Assembly: GCA_009920875.1 (NCBI GenBank)
Contig: RFZE01000001.1
Location: 1-36,460, forward strand
Source: Alphaproteobacteria bacterium
GTDB lineage: Bacteria; Pseudomonadota; Alphaproteobacteria; RS24
Direction: 5' to 3'
Length of the DNA: 36,460 nucleotides
In this document: positions 23,867-33,033 of the stretch, in pieces
Layout: each line of letters begins with the position of its first letter
How positions within the stretch are numbered: the first letter of the stretch is position 1
The notes under the pieces: model-generated
Databases searched by the model: none
Seen by the model: only the letters and a program-made list of their open reading frames with translations
What the model was told of the DNA's origin: nothing
Program-made: the position numbers and the translations under genes

Positions 23867-24784
23867 CTATTTTGAAATAAATGAAAAGATATTGGAGAAA
23901 TTATTTTCATAATCTTGCTCATTAAAGCTTTTCCAATCGCTCATTTGATTGCGAAACCACGTCATTTGCCGCTTGGCATAGCGTCGCGTCGCCTGCTGTG
24001 CCTGTTCGGTCGCCGTTTCGGCATCCAATTCGCCCTGCATCAGTGCCATGAGTTGACTGACGCCTAGGGCTTTCAGTGCATTGGCATCGGGCGGCAAATT
24101 GAGCGCCCATAATTCTTCAACCTCTTTTTGCGCGCCGTCTGCCAACATGGCCTCATAGCGCGCATTACAACGCGCATAGAGCCAATCGCGATCCGGCATC
24201 AGCAAAATACCGCAATAAGCGGTCAAAGGCGGCTTTTGCACCTGTTTTTGCCATTGCGATAACGGCTCGCCGGTCGCTTCATAGACCTCGAGGCCGCGCA
24301 AAATACGTTGCGTATCGGTCGGCGGCAAGCGCTGTGCCAATGCGCTGTCAACGCGCTGCAGTTCAGCATAAAGCACCGATAAGCCCTCACTATCGAGCCG
24401 CGCGCGCAAACCGTCGCGCAGATTTTCAGGAATATCAGGAATATCTGCCAGCCCTTGCGTCAGGCTTTTGAAATAAAGCCCGGTGCCGCCGACCAATATC
24501 GGCCGCTGGCCGTTTTTTTGCGCTTCATCGATAGCGGCCAGCGCTTCGGCTAGCCATTGCCCGACACTATAGGGCGCGGCGATCGGCACATGGCCGTAAA
24601 GAACATGGCACGCGCGGCGCAAATCCTCCTTTGGCGGTCGTGCCGTCAGCAAATTCAGCGTGTCATAAACCTGCATGCTGTCGGCATTGATGACGCAGCC
24701 ATTATATTTTTCTGCCAGCGCCACAGCCAATGCGGACTTGCCGCTGGCCGTTGCGCCTGCAATAAGGATGGGAAGCTCAGACAT
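23867..24784 (-). CDS. miaA: tRNA dimethylallyltransferase
   Basis: Adds a dimethylallyl group to A37 of tRNAs that read UNN codons. The 305-residue protein has the P-loop GATASGKS (10-17), the DSMQVYDTLNLLTARP segment that binds the target base (D35 region), GGTGLYFKSLTQGLADIP, and the C-terminal RRYAKRQMTWFRNQ motif. It is divergent from serB with 26 bp between the starts. Confidence 0.96.
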   Translation of the reverse strand: MSELPILIAGATASGKSALAVALAEKYNGCVINADSMQVYDTLNLLTARPPKEDLRRACHVLYGHVPIAAPYSVGQWLAEALAAIDEAQKNGQRPILVGGTGLYFKSLTQGLADIPDIPENLRDGLRARLDSEGLSVLYAELQRVDSALAQRLPPTDTQRILRGLEVYEATGEPLSQWQKQVQKPPLTAYCGILLMPDRDWLYARCNARYEAMLADGAQKEVEELWALNLPPDANALKALGVSQLMALMQGELDAETATEQAQQATRRYAKRQMTWFRNQMSDWKSFNEQDYENNFSNIFSFISK

Positions 24785-24810
24785 AACTCATTCATATAGG
24801 GTTCTTGCAG

Positions 24811-25704
24811 ATGACAAAAGCGGCAGAAACGGATTTTCTGGTAGTGACTGCGCAACCGGGCAGCGACACGCTGAACGACAACATGCTGGCAAGGCTGGCC
24901 GAAGCCATACCGACCCTGCCCACGGCCGACCGCCTCGGCGACGCGGCGGTGCAATATGCCATTGCGCCCGATATGCTGGGCATTGCCGATGCCATGACTG
25001 ACCGCCTTGGCGACGAGGCGATTGACATTAACCGTGTCAGCGATGCGGCGCGGCAAAAGAAAATGCTGATTGCCGATTTGGAAAGCACGATTATCGAACA
25101 AGAATGCCTTGATGAACTGGCCAAGACCATCGGCAAAGAAGACGTAATCGCCGATATAACCGCACGCGCCATGCGCGGCGAGTTGGATTTTGAACCGGCC
25201 TTGAAAGAGCGCGTCGCCATGCTGAAAAATGTGCCCGAAAGCGCGCTGCAAGAGCTTTATGATAACGGCATTTCGCTGATGCCCGGCGCCGCCACTCTGC
25301 TTGCAACTTTGCGCAAACATAATGTGTTTTGCGGCCTTGTTTCGGGTGGTTTTGCGTTCTTCGCATCGCGCATTGCCGATAAGCTCAATTTCAACCGCTT
25401 TCAATGCAATGATTTAAACGTCGAAAATGGCGTGTTAGACGGCACGGTGGTCGAGCCGATTTTGGGGCGTGCTGCCAAGGCCGACATTCTTGCCGCTTGG
25501 GCGGCTGAATTGGGCTTCGGGCAAGACGATGTGCTGGCCGTTGGTGACGGTTCAAATGATTTAGCCATGCTGGGCATTGCCGGCATGGGCGTGGCCTTTC
25601 GCGCCAAACCCGCCGTCGCTGAGAGCGCGCGCTATCGCATCACCCATGGCGATTTGACCGCCCTGCTCTATCTGCAAGGCTATAAGCAAAACGAATTCGC
25701 CTAA
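24811..25704 (+). CDS. serB: Phosphoserine phosphatase
   Basis: Haloacid-dehalogenase-fold enzyme for the last step of serine synthesis. The 297-residue protein has an N-terminal region of about 80 residues (degenerate ACT-like) and a phosphatase core. HAD motif I reads DLEST (D89-T93): the nucleophile D89 is kept but the general acid/base Asp is Glu (E91). Other motifs are SGGF (motif II), the conserved Lys in GRAAKADIL, and GDGSNDLAML (motifs III/IV). The alpha-type signature EQECLDELA follows motif I. I prefer ATG 24811 over TTG 24805, since AGGG lies about 9 nt upstream of the ATG. Confidence 0.92.
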   Translation: MTKAAETDFLVVTAQPGSDTLNDNMLARLAEAIPTLPTADRLGDAAVQYAIAPDMLGIADAMTDRLGDEAIDINRVSDAARQKKMLIADLESTIIEQECLDELAKTIGKEDVIADITARAMRGELDFEPALKERVAMLKNVPESALQELYDNGISLMPGAATLLATLRKHNVFCGLVSGGFAFFASRIADKLNFNRFQCNDLNVENGVLDGTVVEPILGRAAKADILAAWAAELGFGQDDVLAVGDGSNDLAMLGIAGMGVAFRAKPAVAESARYRITHGDLTALLYLQGYKQNEFA

Positions 25705-25712
25705 AGCGGCTT

Positions 25713-27152
25713 TTAATCAGCCAAAGGCAGGGCGATAAAGCGCACGGTTTCACCGGAACGAATGAACGCCAATGCTGAATTACGCCCGTTTTTCTTGGCC
25801 GCTTTCAGCGCATCAACCACCGCTTTGGCCGAACCGACAGGGCGCTGGTCAATCTCTGACACAACATCGCCGGGACGAATACCCGCCTCAAAGGCCGCAC
25901 TGTCACGCTCAACATCGACAATTACCGCACCTATAACATCATCGCCCAAACCGAAGCGCTGGCGGTTCTCGCGGCTTAAGCTTTGCAAAGTCAGCCCGAT
26001 ATAGCTTTCGTCATCATCGCTGCGCACTTTTTCTTGCGTCTGCTTTTCATTCTCCGGCTTGCTGCTTGCTTCTTCCAAGCGGCCGGTGACGATTTTCAAC
26101 ATGCGCGACTTGCCGCGCCGAATGACCTCAACCTGAACCGGTTTATCAATCGTCGTTTCGGCTACAATACGGGGCAAATCGCGCATGGTCGGCACAGGCT
26201 TGCCGTCAAAGCGGACAATCACATCGCCGACTTTCACACCGCCCTTTTCAGCCGGCCCGTCAGGCGAAATTTCCGACACCAAAGCCCCACGCGCCTTTCC
26301 GAGTGATAAGCCTTCGGCCAATTCATCGGTCACTTGCTGAATGCGCACGCCGAGCCAACCACGGCGTGTCTCGCCAAAATTCTGCAATTGTGCGGTCACC
26401 GTTTTGGCGAGATTGGACGGAATCGAAAAGCCGATACCGACCGAACCGCCTGATGGTGAAATAATCGCTGAGTTTACGCCAATGACTTCACCGCGCATAT
26501 TGAACAAAGGCCCACCCGAATTACCGCGGTTAATGGCGGCATCGGTTTGAATGAAACTGTCATAAGGACCGGCATTGATATCACGGTTAATCGCCGAAAT
26601 AACACCGGCGGAAAGTGAGCCGCCCAGCCCGAATGGATTGCCAATGGCAATCACCCAATCGCCGACCCGCGCCTTATCGCTATCGCCCAAAGACACAAAG
26701 GGCAGACGTTTTTTGGAACTTACTTTCAATACGGCCAAATCGGTCTTCGGGTCGCGGCCAATCAACTCGGCATCAAGCTTGGCGCCGTCTGAAAAGGTCA
26801 CGGTAATTTCATCGGCTTCTTCAATCACATGATTATTGGTGATGATAATGCCTTTCGGGTCGACAACAAATCCACTGCCCAAAGAAGAGACTTTTTGACT
26901 GGGCGCTTGACCGCCGCCACGCCGCTGGTTGAAAAACTCTTCGAAAAAGCGGTCAAAAGGCGGTTGGCCGGGACCGCGCGAGCGGCGCTGCTCGACTTTT
27001 TGCGAGGTCGATATATTGACCACGGCCGGGGTCAGGCGTTCGGCCAAATCGGCAAAGCCATCTATCGGTCGTGCCACGGCCGAACCGACCGCCAGTGGCG
27101 CAACCATAAGCGCGAAAACAATGAAAAAGCGAGAGAGCGTTTGTTCCAACAT
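25713..27152 (-). CDS. degP: Do-type periplasmic serine protease/chaperone
   Basis: A 479-residue HtrA-family protease that degrades misfolded periplasmic proteins. It has a signal peptide (about residues 1-28, ending VARP), a trypsin-like domain with the triad H108 (TNNHVI), D138 (KTDLAVL) and S212 (GNSGGP), and two PDZ domains (about 255-345 and 385-475). The loop with QRRSRGPGQPP (55-65) corresponds to the family's LA loop. It lies 12 bp after the DUF2065 gene and downstream of hflKC on the same strand, an arrangement common in alphaproteobacteria. Confidence 0.95.
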   Translation of the reverse strand: MLEQTLSRFFIVFALMVAPLAVGSAVARPIDGFADLAERLTPAVVNISTSQKVEQRRSRGPGQPPFDRFFEEFFNQRRGGGQAPSQKVSSLGSGFVVDPKGIIITNNHVIEEADEITVTFSDGAKLDAELIGRDPKTDLAVLKVSSKKRLPFVSLGDSDKARVGDWVIAIGNPFGLGGSLSAGVISAINRDINAGPYDSFIQTDAAINRGNSGGPLFNMRGEVIGVNSAIISPSGGSVGIGFSIPSNLAKTVTAQLQNFGETRRGWLGVRIQQVTDELAEGLSLGKARGALVSEISPDGPAEKGGVKVGDVIVRFDGKPVPTMRDLPRIVAETTIDKPVQVEVIRRGKSRMLKIVTGRLEEASSKPENEKQTQEKVRSDDDESYIGLTLQSLSRENRQRFGLGDDVIGAVIVDVERDSAAFEAGIRPGDVVSEIDQRPVGSAKAVVDALKAAKKNGRNSALAFIRSGETVRFIALPLAD

Positions 27153-27164
27153 TGATGAGAAATC

Positions 27165-27350
27165 CTATCCAAGCGTCCAGGCTAAAACGACACCTATGGT
27201 CAGAGCAACCAAACCGCCATTGCGGAGGGTGGTATCACTGACAGCATCGATTTGTTTGACCATAGAACGCAAAAATGACGGAAAAAGGGCATAGAGCGCC
27301 CCTTCAAAAGCCAGCACCAGCCCAATGGCCAGAAACAGCTTTTCGAGCAT
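27165..27350 (-). CDS. DUF2065 small membrane protein
   Basis: A 61-residue protein with two hydrophobic spans (about residues 3-22 and 44-60) separated by a polar loop with a conserved-looking RSMVKQI. It fits the DUF2065 (YjeT) family. The ATG overlaps the hflC stop by 1 bp. Its position between hflC and the Do protease suggests a role with that membrane quality-control set, which has not been shown. Confidence 0.88.
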   Translation of the reverse strand: MLEKLFLAIGLVLAFEGALYALFPSFLRSMVKQIDAVSDTTLRNGGLVALTIGVVLAWTLG

Positions 27351-28357
27351 TAGTTTGCCGCCTGCTCCGCCGCCCCATCGGCGACGATTTCAGGGCACAA
27401 ATTATCACTCAATGATTTGCCGTCTTTGGTCAGCTTATCGACATTAACCCGCGACCCTCGCTTGACCTGGCCGGTCTGGCTCGGCGCCAGTGTTGAGTTC
27501 GGGTTTTTCAAGAATTGGAAAAACGCACTATCCGGTGATAACACCATGGTCGTGCCATCTTCTTCCAAAGCTGTTTCATAAGCCTGCATGGAACGGTAGA
27601 AAGCAAAGAAATCGGGATCTTGGCCAAATACTTTGGCAAAAACGCGGTTGCGACAGCCATCACCCTGACCTCGGATAATCTCGCTGTCGCGGGTCGCTTC
27701 AGCAAGAAGAACCGTTACTTGCTTATCGGCTTGCGCGCGAATGGCGCGCCCTACTTCTTGACCACGGGCGCGGAACTCGGCCGCTTCCTGCTCGCGTTCG
27801 GTTTGCATACGGCGATAAATCGCTTGGCTGTTGGCCTCCGGCAAATCGGCACGGCGAATACGCACATCGATAATCTCAATACCGAAATCAGCCGCTTGCT
27901 CATTGACCAGAGCGCTGATGCGCTGCATCAGCTGCGAGCGCTCATCGCGCACCACGGTTTCAAATTTTTCCTCACCCAAAACCGAACGCATGGAAGAAGA
28001 GACAATGGTTGAGAGGCGGGACTGGGCACGACGCTCATCGCGCAACGCTTTATAGAATTGTAGCGGATCAATGATGCGATATCGGGTAAAGGCATCAACC
28101 ACCAAACGCTTTTGGTCCGAGGCAATCAGTTCTTCAGCGGGCGTATCAAGATCAAGAATACGCTTGTCGATGAAGATGACATTTTGCACAAACGGCACTT
28201 TCAGGTTGAGACCGGCCTCGGTAATGACGCGGCGCGGGTCACCGAATTGCAACACCAAAGCTTGTTGCGTTTGATGCACGGTAAATAGCGAGGCCGAAGC
28301 CAACACGCCAAGCACCGCAAGGAGAATGAGAGAAATGACGAGACTAGGGCGTTTCAT
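27350..28357 (-). CDS. hflC: FtsH protease modulator HflC
   Basis: A 335-residue SPFH-domain protein forming, with HflK, the large membrane assembly around FtsH. One N-terminal span (about residues 7-26) is followed by the SPFH domain (QTQQALVLQFGDP, LNLKVPFVQNV) and a long coiled-coil helix rich in Arg, Glu and Ala (about 210-260) ending with QDPDFFAFYRSMQAY. The C-terminal ~35 residues are a divergent extension. The start overlaps the hflK stop by 1 bp. Confidence 0.95.
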   Translation of the reverse strand: MKRPSLVISLILLAVLGVLASASLFTVHQTQQALVLQFGDPRRVITEAGLNLKVPFVQNVIFIDKRILDLDTPAEELIASDQKRLVVDAFTRYRIIDPLQFYKALRDERRAQSRLSTIVSSSMRSVLGEEKFETVVRDERSQLMQRISALVNEQAADFGIEIIDVRIRRADLPEANSQAIYRRMQTEREQEAAEFRARGQEVGRAIRAQADKQVTVLLAEATRDSEIIRGQGDGCRNRVFAKVFGQDPDFFAFYRSMQAYETALEEDGTTMVLSPDSAFFQFLKNPNSTLAPSQTGQVKRGSRVNVDKLTKDGKSLSDNLCPEIVADGAAEQAAN

Positions 28358-29460
28358 TATTTTGCCTCCTGATTGCGCTTCAGCTGGTCGAGCGGCAGAT
28401 AAGGCACAACGCCTTGCCCGTCTTGCTCGATAATCACCTTATTGGTGCGGCCGAGAACTTTTTCCAATGTTTCAAGGAACATGCGCTGGCGGGTCACGCC
28501 ACGTGCCGAGCGATATTCATCATAAATCGAGGCGAAACGGGTCGCTTCACCATCGGCTTCAGCAACCGTTTGCGCGCGATAGGCTTCTGCCTCACGGCGA
28601 ATACGCACCGCTTCACCTTGCGCTTCCGGCACAACGCGATTGGCATATTTATTGGCTTCATTGCGCGCCCGCTCTTGGTCGGCGCGCGCCGCTTGCACGT
28701 CGCGGAAAGCGTCAATCACGGCTGCAGGCGGGTCAACTTTCTGCATTTTCACCCGCGTAATGGTGATACCGGCACCATATTCATCGAGGGTTTTTTGCAT
28801 CAGCGCTTTTACCTGCTCTTCATTGGTCTGACGCTGTTCGGTCAAAATCGGCTGAATGTCATTCTGCCCGATGATTTCGCGCATGGTGCTTTCGGCAACG
28901 GCCTTCACCGTGCCGGTCGGGTTTTGAATATTAAACAAAAAATCGGGCGCATCTTTAATGACCCAGAAAACCGAGAAATCGACATCGACGATATTTTCGT
29001 CACCGGTCAGCATCAGGCTTTCTTCCGGCACATCGCGCGTCACACCGGCGGCGCGGCGGTCCGTGCTGGCGCGCATGCCGATATCGACGAGATTTTCTGT
29101 CGTCACTTTCGGGGTCACCGCCGCCTCAATCGGCCACGGCAAATGATAGTTCAAACCCGGGCTGGTTTGCGTATGAAACTTGCCGAAGCGCAACACAACG
29201 CCCTGCTCATCGGCTTGCACGCGGTAAAAGCCACTCAATGCCCATAAGCCAAACAGAACGGCGAGAATAACAACAAGGCCTGAACCGCCTCCGGCGCCGG
29301 GCAGCAAACGGCTGACCCGCTCTTGCGCTTGGCGGATCATTTCTTCAATGTCGGGTTCATTGCCACCGGGTCCGCGCGGCCCACGACCGGGCCCTTTGCC
29401 GGAGCCACCGCCATTCCCCCACGGGTTTTGATTATTGCCTGAATTATTGTCCCAGGGCAT
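28357..29460 (-). CDS. hflK: FtsH protease modulator HflK
   Basis: A 367-residue partner of HflC. The N-terminus is Gly/Pro/Asn-rich (residues 4-35), typical of HflK, then the segment DIEEMIRQAQERVSRLLPG, a span at about 61-80, the SPFH domain (ADEQGVVLRFGKF, GLNYHLPWPIE) and a coiled-coil region of Ala, Glu and Arg (about 270-320). It is the first gene of the hflK-hflC-DUF2065-degP set. A 170-bp divergent region with mrp holds its promoter, which I could not place. Confidence 0.95.
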   Translation of the reverse strand: MPWDNNSGNNQNPWGNGGGSGKGPGRGPRGPGGNEPDIEEMIRQAQERVSRLLPGAGGGSGLVVILAVLFGLWALSGFYRVQADEQGVVLRFGKFHTQTSPGLNYHLPWPIEAAVTPKVTTENLVDIGMRASTDRRAAGVTRDVPEESLMLTGDENIVDVDFSVFWVIKDAPDFLFNIQNPTGTVKAVAESTMREIIGQNDIQPILTEQRQTNEEQVKALMQKTLDEYGAGITITRVKMQKVDPPAAVIDAFRDVQAARADQERARNEANKYANRVVPEAQGEAVRIRREAEAYRAQTVAEADGEATRFASIYDEYRSARGVTRQRMFLETLEKVLGRTNKVIIEQDGQGVVPYLPLDQLKRNQEAK

Positions 29461-29630
29461 TGACTAACCTCCGTTTACCGAGACGCTTTTATATGCGCGC
29501 CGAATGTGTCGCAATGTGACACTTGTGCAAGGGCAACGCAATCTTCGCATTGATTGACAAGCGCATCATATACAGGTCTATGTGGTGAACATGACAGGTA
29601 AATTCAAGCTTTAACTGAGGTTTTTTAACC

Positions 29631-30650
29631 ATGAGCGGATTGGTCGAGAAAGATATTCTCGCGGCTTTGGATGCGATTACCGCCAGCGGCGATGCGCAAT
29701 CGCTGATTGCCGCCGACCGCGTGCAAGGTCTGGTGCTGCGCGATGGCAATATCGGCTTTTCCATTGAGGTTGACGGTCTGGCACCTGAAACACTGGACGG
29801 GCTGAAAACGCAAGCTGAGCAAGCAGTGCAAAAATTAGCCGGTGTCGTCTCTGTTACCTGCATTTTGACGGCCCATCGCGCGGCGCAAGAAAAAGCCCCG
29901 CATAACAGCGCCAGCACGGAAATCCCCGCTGTTTTCAAACGCATTAAAACGGTGATTGCTGTCGCTTCCGGCAAAGGCGGGGTCGGCAAATCCACCGTCG
30001 CCGTCAATCTCGCCGCCGCATTGGCAAAAGCGGGCAATGCCACCGGCCTGCTTGATGCCGATATTTACGGGCCGAGCATGCCGCAGCTTTTGGGCATTAC
30101 CGACAAACCGCAACTGAGCGAGGATAAAAACCTCATTCCCATTCAAGCGGACGGCATACACACCATGTCGATCGGCTATTTGGTCGATACCGAACAGGCG
30201 ATGATTTGGCGCGGCCCGATGGCGCAAGGCGCGCTGATGCAAATGCTGGAAGATGTCGCTTGGCCTGATTTGGATGTGCTGGTGCTCGACCTGCCGCCCG
30301 GCACGGGTGATATTCAACTGACAATGGCGCAGCGTATTCCGGTATCGGGCGCGGTGCTTGTCACCACCCCGTCTGACCTAGCATTGGCCGATGTGACCCG
30401 CGCCATCGCCATGTTTGAAAAAACCCAAGTGCCGGTGCTGGGGCTGATTGAAAACATGGCCTATCTCGACGCCCCTGATGGCACGCGCCTCTATCCGTTT
30501 GGCGAAGGCGGCGAGGCTATGGCGAAAAAGCTGAAACTGGCGCATCTCGCCGCCCTACCGCTTGATGCCGCCATTGGCACAAATGGCAGCCATGAGGCGT
30601 TTCAAAAACTGGCGGCGCGCATCAGTAAGTCGATAAAGGAAACCACATGA
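29631..30650 (+). CDS. mrp: Mrp/ApbC-type ATPase for iron-sulfur cluster carriage
   Basis: A 339-residue P-loop ATPase with an N-terminal DUF59-like (MIP18) domain (residues 1-85) and the deviant Walker A GKGGVGKST (114-122), then DADIYGPSMPQLLG, the switch LDLPPGTGD and LIENMAY. In most Mrp proteins the next stretch has a CxxC that binds the cluster; here it reads LDAPDGT and has no Cys. The only Cys is C77 in the N-terminal domain. Its stop overlaps the DUF1737 start by 4 bp. Confidence 0.93.
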   Translation: MSGLVEKDILAALDAITASGDAQSLIAADRVQGLVLRDGNIGFSIEVDGLAPETLDGLKTQAEQAVQKLAGVVSVTCILTAHRAAQEKAPHNSASTEIPAVFKRIKTVIAVASGKGGVGKSTVAVNLAAALAKAGNATGLLDADIYGPSMPQLLGITDKPQLSEDKNLIPIQADGIHTMSIGYLVDTEQAMIWRGPMAQGALMQMLEDVAWPDLDVLVLDLPPGTGDIQLTMAQRIPVSGAVLVTTPSDLALADVTRAIAMFEKTQVPVLGLIENMAYLDAPDGTRLYPFGEGGEAMAKKLKLAHLAALPLDAAIGTNGSHEAFQKLAARISKSIKETT

Positions 30651-30844
30651 GTGACGAGAAAAAAGCCTATCGTTTTTTGACCGGCCCCGATGATGCCGCC
30701 TTTTGCCAGCGTGTGTCCGATGCGCTACGCGAGGGCTGGGTGCTGTATGGCCCGCCGCTTATGCAAGTCGACGCGGACGGCAACCGCCATTGCGGGCAAG
30801 CCGTGGTGCTGCCGGAATTTCTCTCTACTTATTCAGAAAATTAA
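30647..30844 (+). CDS. DUF1737 domain protein
   Basis: A 65-residue cytoplasmic protein matching the DUF1737 pattern: YRFLTGPDDAAFCQRVSDALREGW, then VLYGPPL and a short basic-acidic turn (VDADGNRHCGQAVV). Its start overlaps the mrp stop (ATGA), so it is co-translated. Its 3' end overlaps the convergent SMP-30 gene by 20 bp. The function is unknown. Confidence 0.85.
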   Translation: MSDEKKAYRFLTGPDDAAFCQRVSDALREGWVLYGPPLMQVDADGNRHCGQAVVLPEFLSTYSEN

Positions 30845-31733
30845 GCGGCAGGCCGGGCGTGCCCCATTCGGTCGCCAGCAAGCGGCCAGTGCCGGACGCG
30901 GTGATGTAAGCGGTTTTCAAATCACTGCCGCCAAAGCAAATATTGGTGGTCATCGGATCGCCGGTCGGCACATGGCGAATAGCGCCGCTCTCAGGGTCAA
31001 TGCGGGAAATGCCACCATTCATAATGGTCGCGACACAAACCGTGCCATCGGCCTCCACCGCCATAGAATCGAAAAAGCTATAACCCTCAGGCGAGGCAAC
31101 AAAGTTTTTCTGCCCCGTGCGGCCGCTATCGGCCAGCTTGCCCGGCCCGTCCAGCTTCCAGCGCCATAGCCGTGCGCCTTGCGTTTCGGCGACATAGACA
31201 TAATCTTCATCAGGACTGAGACCGACACCATTGGCGGTTTCAACGGGAAACACCATTTCCTCGACGTGGCTGCCATCGGTTTTGGCGTAAAACAGCGCGC
31301 CTCGGTCTTTCAACCGGCCATGCCCTTTACCCAAATCGGTGAACCAAAAGCCACCCTGCTTGTCGAAAACAATATCATTGGGGCCGCGCAGCGGATTGCC
31401 GTTTACTTCCGTATACAGCACCTCGACCTTGCCGGTCGTCAAATCAACGCGCTCAATGCGCCCGCCCGAATAGTCTTCGGCAATATCACCGGCAAACAGC
31501 AAGCCGTTCACATCGTGCCATTCAAAGCCGCCATTATTGCAAATATAGACCGCGCCATCGGGGCCAATGGCCGCGCCGTTCGGCCCGCCGCCGGTTTCGG
31601 CAATCACTTCGATTTTTCCGTCAGGGGTGACACGGCTCAGCGTGCCGCGCGCAATCTCAACCAATATGACCGAGCCATCGGGCATGGCAATCGGCCCTTC
31701 GGGAAACAATAGGCCTGAAGTAATTTCGCGCAT
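30825..31733 (-). CDS. SMP-30/gluconolactonase family protein
   Basis: A 302-residue six-bladed beta-propeller of the SMP-30/gluconolactonase family, calcium-dependent lactone hydrolases. Metal-site candidates are E12 in FPEGPI, N119 in GPNDIVFD, N168 in ANGVGLSPDE and the Asp in FDSMAVEADG. No signal peptide. The natural lactone is not known. It ends inside the last codons of DUF1737 and begins 14 bp after the folA stop on the same strand, so it may be read with thyA-folA. Confidence 0.88.
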   Translation of the reverse strand: MREITSGLLFPEGPIAMPDGSVILVEIARGTLSRVTPDGKIEVIAETGGGPNGAAIGPDGAVYICNNGGFEWHDVNGLLFAGDIAEDYSGGRIERVDLTTGKVEVLYTEVNGNPLRGPNDIVFDKQGGFWFTDLGKGHGRLKDRGALFYAKTDGSHVEEMVFPVETANGVGLSPDEDYVYVAETQGARLWRWKLDGPGKLADSGRTGQKNFVASPEGYSFFDSMAVEADGTVCVATIMNGGISRIDPESGAIRHVPTGDPMTTNICFGGSDLKTAYITASGTGRLLATEWGTPGLPLNFLNK

Positions 31734-31747
31734 ATCACCCTCCCCGC

Positions 31748-32236
31748 TTAAATGCGTTTCAGCGTGATAAAACTATAATCGGCGCTATCGTTTTCGCCAG
31801 CCGAAAATCTTTCTCGCGCCGCCTCGTGCCAATCATCGGGGTTTTGCAAAGCGAATGACGTGTCGCCATCGGGCGTGGCGTGAACTTCAGTCAGGTGAAT
31901 GGTCGCAGCCTGCGGCTCGAATAATTTATAAATCTGCCCGCCGCCGATAATCATCACCGTCTCAGCATCACCTGCCGCGACCAACGCTTCCTCTGGCGTC
32001 GCGACACCGACCACCCCGTCGGGCAAATCCAACGCGCTGCGGCTTATGACAATATTCACCCGACCGGGCAAAGGCCGACCAATACTTTCCCATGTCAGTC
32101 GCCCCATAATAATCGGGCAGCCCATGGTTACTTGTTTGAAATGTTTGAGATCGGACGGCAGACGCCACGGCATATCCCCGTCTTTGCCGATAATGCCGTT
32201 CTCGGCAACGGCCACCACCATCTCAATCACCGGCAT
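31748..32236 (-). CDS. folA: Dihydrofolate reductase
   Basis: Reduces dihydrofolate to tetrahydrofolate. At 162 residues it is the standard chromosomal form. Motifs are VVAVAENGIIGKDGDMPWRLPSD with the proton-relay Asp (D27-equivalent in LPSDLKHFK), IIMGRLTWESIGRPLPGR, and IIGGGQIYKLF. It starts 2 bp after the thyA stop. The Glu-rich tail (FSAGENDSADYSF) is usual. Confidence 0.96.
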   Translation of the reverse strand: MPVIEMVVAVAENGIIGKDGDMPWRLPSDLKHFKQVTMGCPIIMGRLTWESIGRPLPGRVNIVISRSALDLPDGVVGVATPEEALVAAGDAETVMIIGGGQIYKLFEPQAATIHLTEVHATPDGDTSFALQNPDDWHEAARERFSAGENDSADYSFITLKRI

Positions 32237-32238
32237 GA

Positions 32239-33033
32239 TTAAACGGCAACCGGCGCTGCAATATGTGGCTGCGCGACATAATCAACCAATTCGAAATCAT
32301 CAAAAACAAAGCCGAAAATATCTTTTTTGTCAGGATTGATGTTAATGCTCGGCAAAACCCCGGGGCGGCGCTGCAATTGCGTGCGCGCTTGGTCAATATG
32401 ATTGAGATAAAGATGCGCATCGCCCAACGTATGCACGAAATCTCCGGCTTCCAAATCGCAAACTTGTGCCAGCATTTGCGTCAGCAGCGCATAAGAGGCG
32501 ATGTTGAACGGCACGCCGAGGAAGATATCGGCTGAACGCTGATAGAGCTGGCATGACAGCTTGCCTTTGGCGACATAAAACTGGAACAGACAATGGCAGG
32601 GCGGCAGTGCCATATTATCGACATCAGCCGGATTCCAAGCCGTGACGATATGACGACGCGAGTCAGGGTTGTTTTTCAACTGATCCACCAGAGCGGTAAT
32701 TTGGTCAATATGAGCCCCGCCCGGTGTTTGCCAACTGCGCCATTGCTTGCCGTAAACCGGACCGAGATTGCCGTCCGCATCGGCCCATTCATCCCATATT
32801 GAGACGCCGTTTTCTTTCAAATAGGCGATATTGGTGTCGCCCGAGAGAAACCACAGCAATTCATGAATAATGGATTTCAGATGCAGTTTCTTGGTTGTGA
32901 GAACCGGAAAACCTTGCCCTAAATTAAAGCGCATTTGGTGACCGAACACGGATAGCGTGCCGGTGCCGGTGCGGTCATCGCGCTGCACGCCGTGGTGCAG
33001 CACATGCTCGAGCAGGTCAAGATATTGCTTCAT
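32239..33033 (-). CDS. thyA: Thymidylate synthase
   Basis: Methylates dUMP with methylene-tetrahydrofolate, giving dTMP and dihydrofolate that the neighbouring FolA recycles. From the ATG at 33033 the protein has 264 residues, the E. coli length, and the catalytic Cys is C146 in LPPCHCLFQF. Other motifs are DDRTGTGTLSVFG (19-31) and QRSADIFLGVPFNIA. A longer reading from 33087 adds 18 residues not found in the family. Confidence 0.97.
   Translation of the reverse strand: MKQYLDLLEHVLHHGVQRDDRTGTGTLSVFGHQMRFNLGQGFPVLTTKKLHLKSIIHELLWFLSGDTNIAYLKENGVSIWDEWADADGNLGPVYGKQWRSWQTPGGAHIDQITALVDQLKNNPDSRRHIVTAWNPADVDNMALPPCHCLFQFYVAKGKLSCQLYQRSADIFLGVPFNIASYALLTQMLAQVCDLEAGDFVHTLGDAHLYLNHIDQARTQLQRRPGVLPSININPDKKDIFGFVFDDFELVDYVAQPHIAAPVAV

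Noticed and set aside
22396..23880. Two long plus-strand open frames opposite ilvB (22396-23052 and 23227-23880)
   Set aside because: Antisense to ilvB, with no ribosome binding sites or recognisable domains.
24655..25404. Long minus-strand open frame opposite serB and the miaA start
   Set aside because: It runs antisense to two clearly identified genes and its translation shows no family pattern; it is a codon-bias shadow.
28414..29247. 277-codon plus-strand open frame opposite hflK
   Set aside because: Antisense to a certain hflK gene; the composition rich in His, Arg and Phe is typical of a shadow frame.
29500..29520. Inverted repeat GTGTC/GACAC between hflK and mrp
   Set aside because: Only 5 bp per arm with a 7-bp spacer; it could be an operator, but such matches are expected by chance in a 170-bp region.
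29563..29590. TTGACA at 29563 as the -35 box of an mrp promoter
   Set aside because: No acceptable -10 box lies 16-18 bp downstream (the sequence there matches only 3 of 6), so I do not list it.
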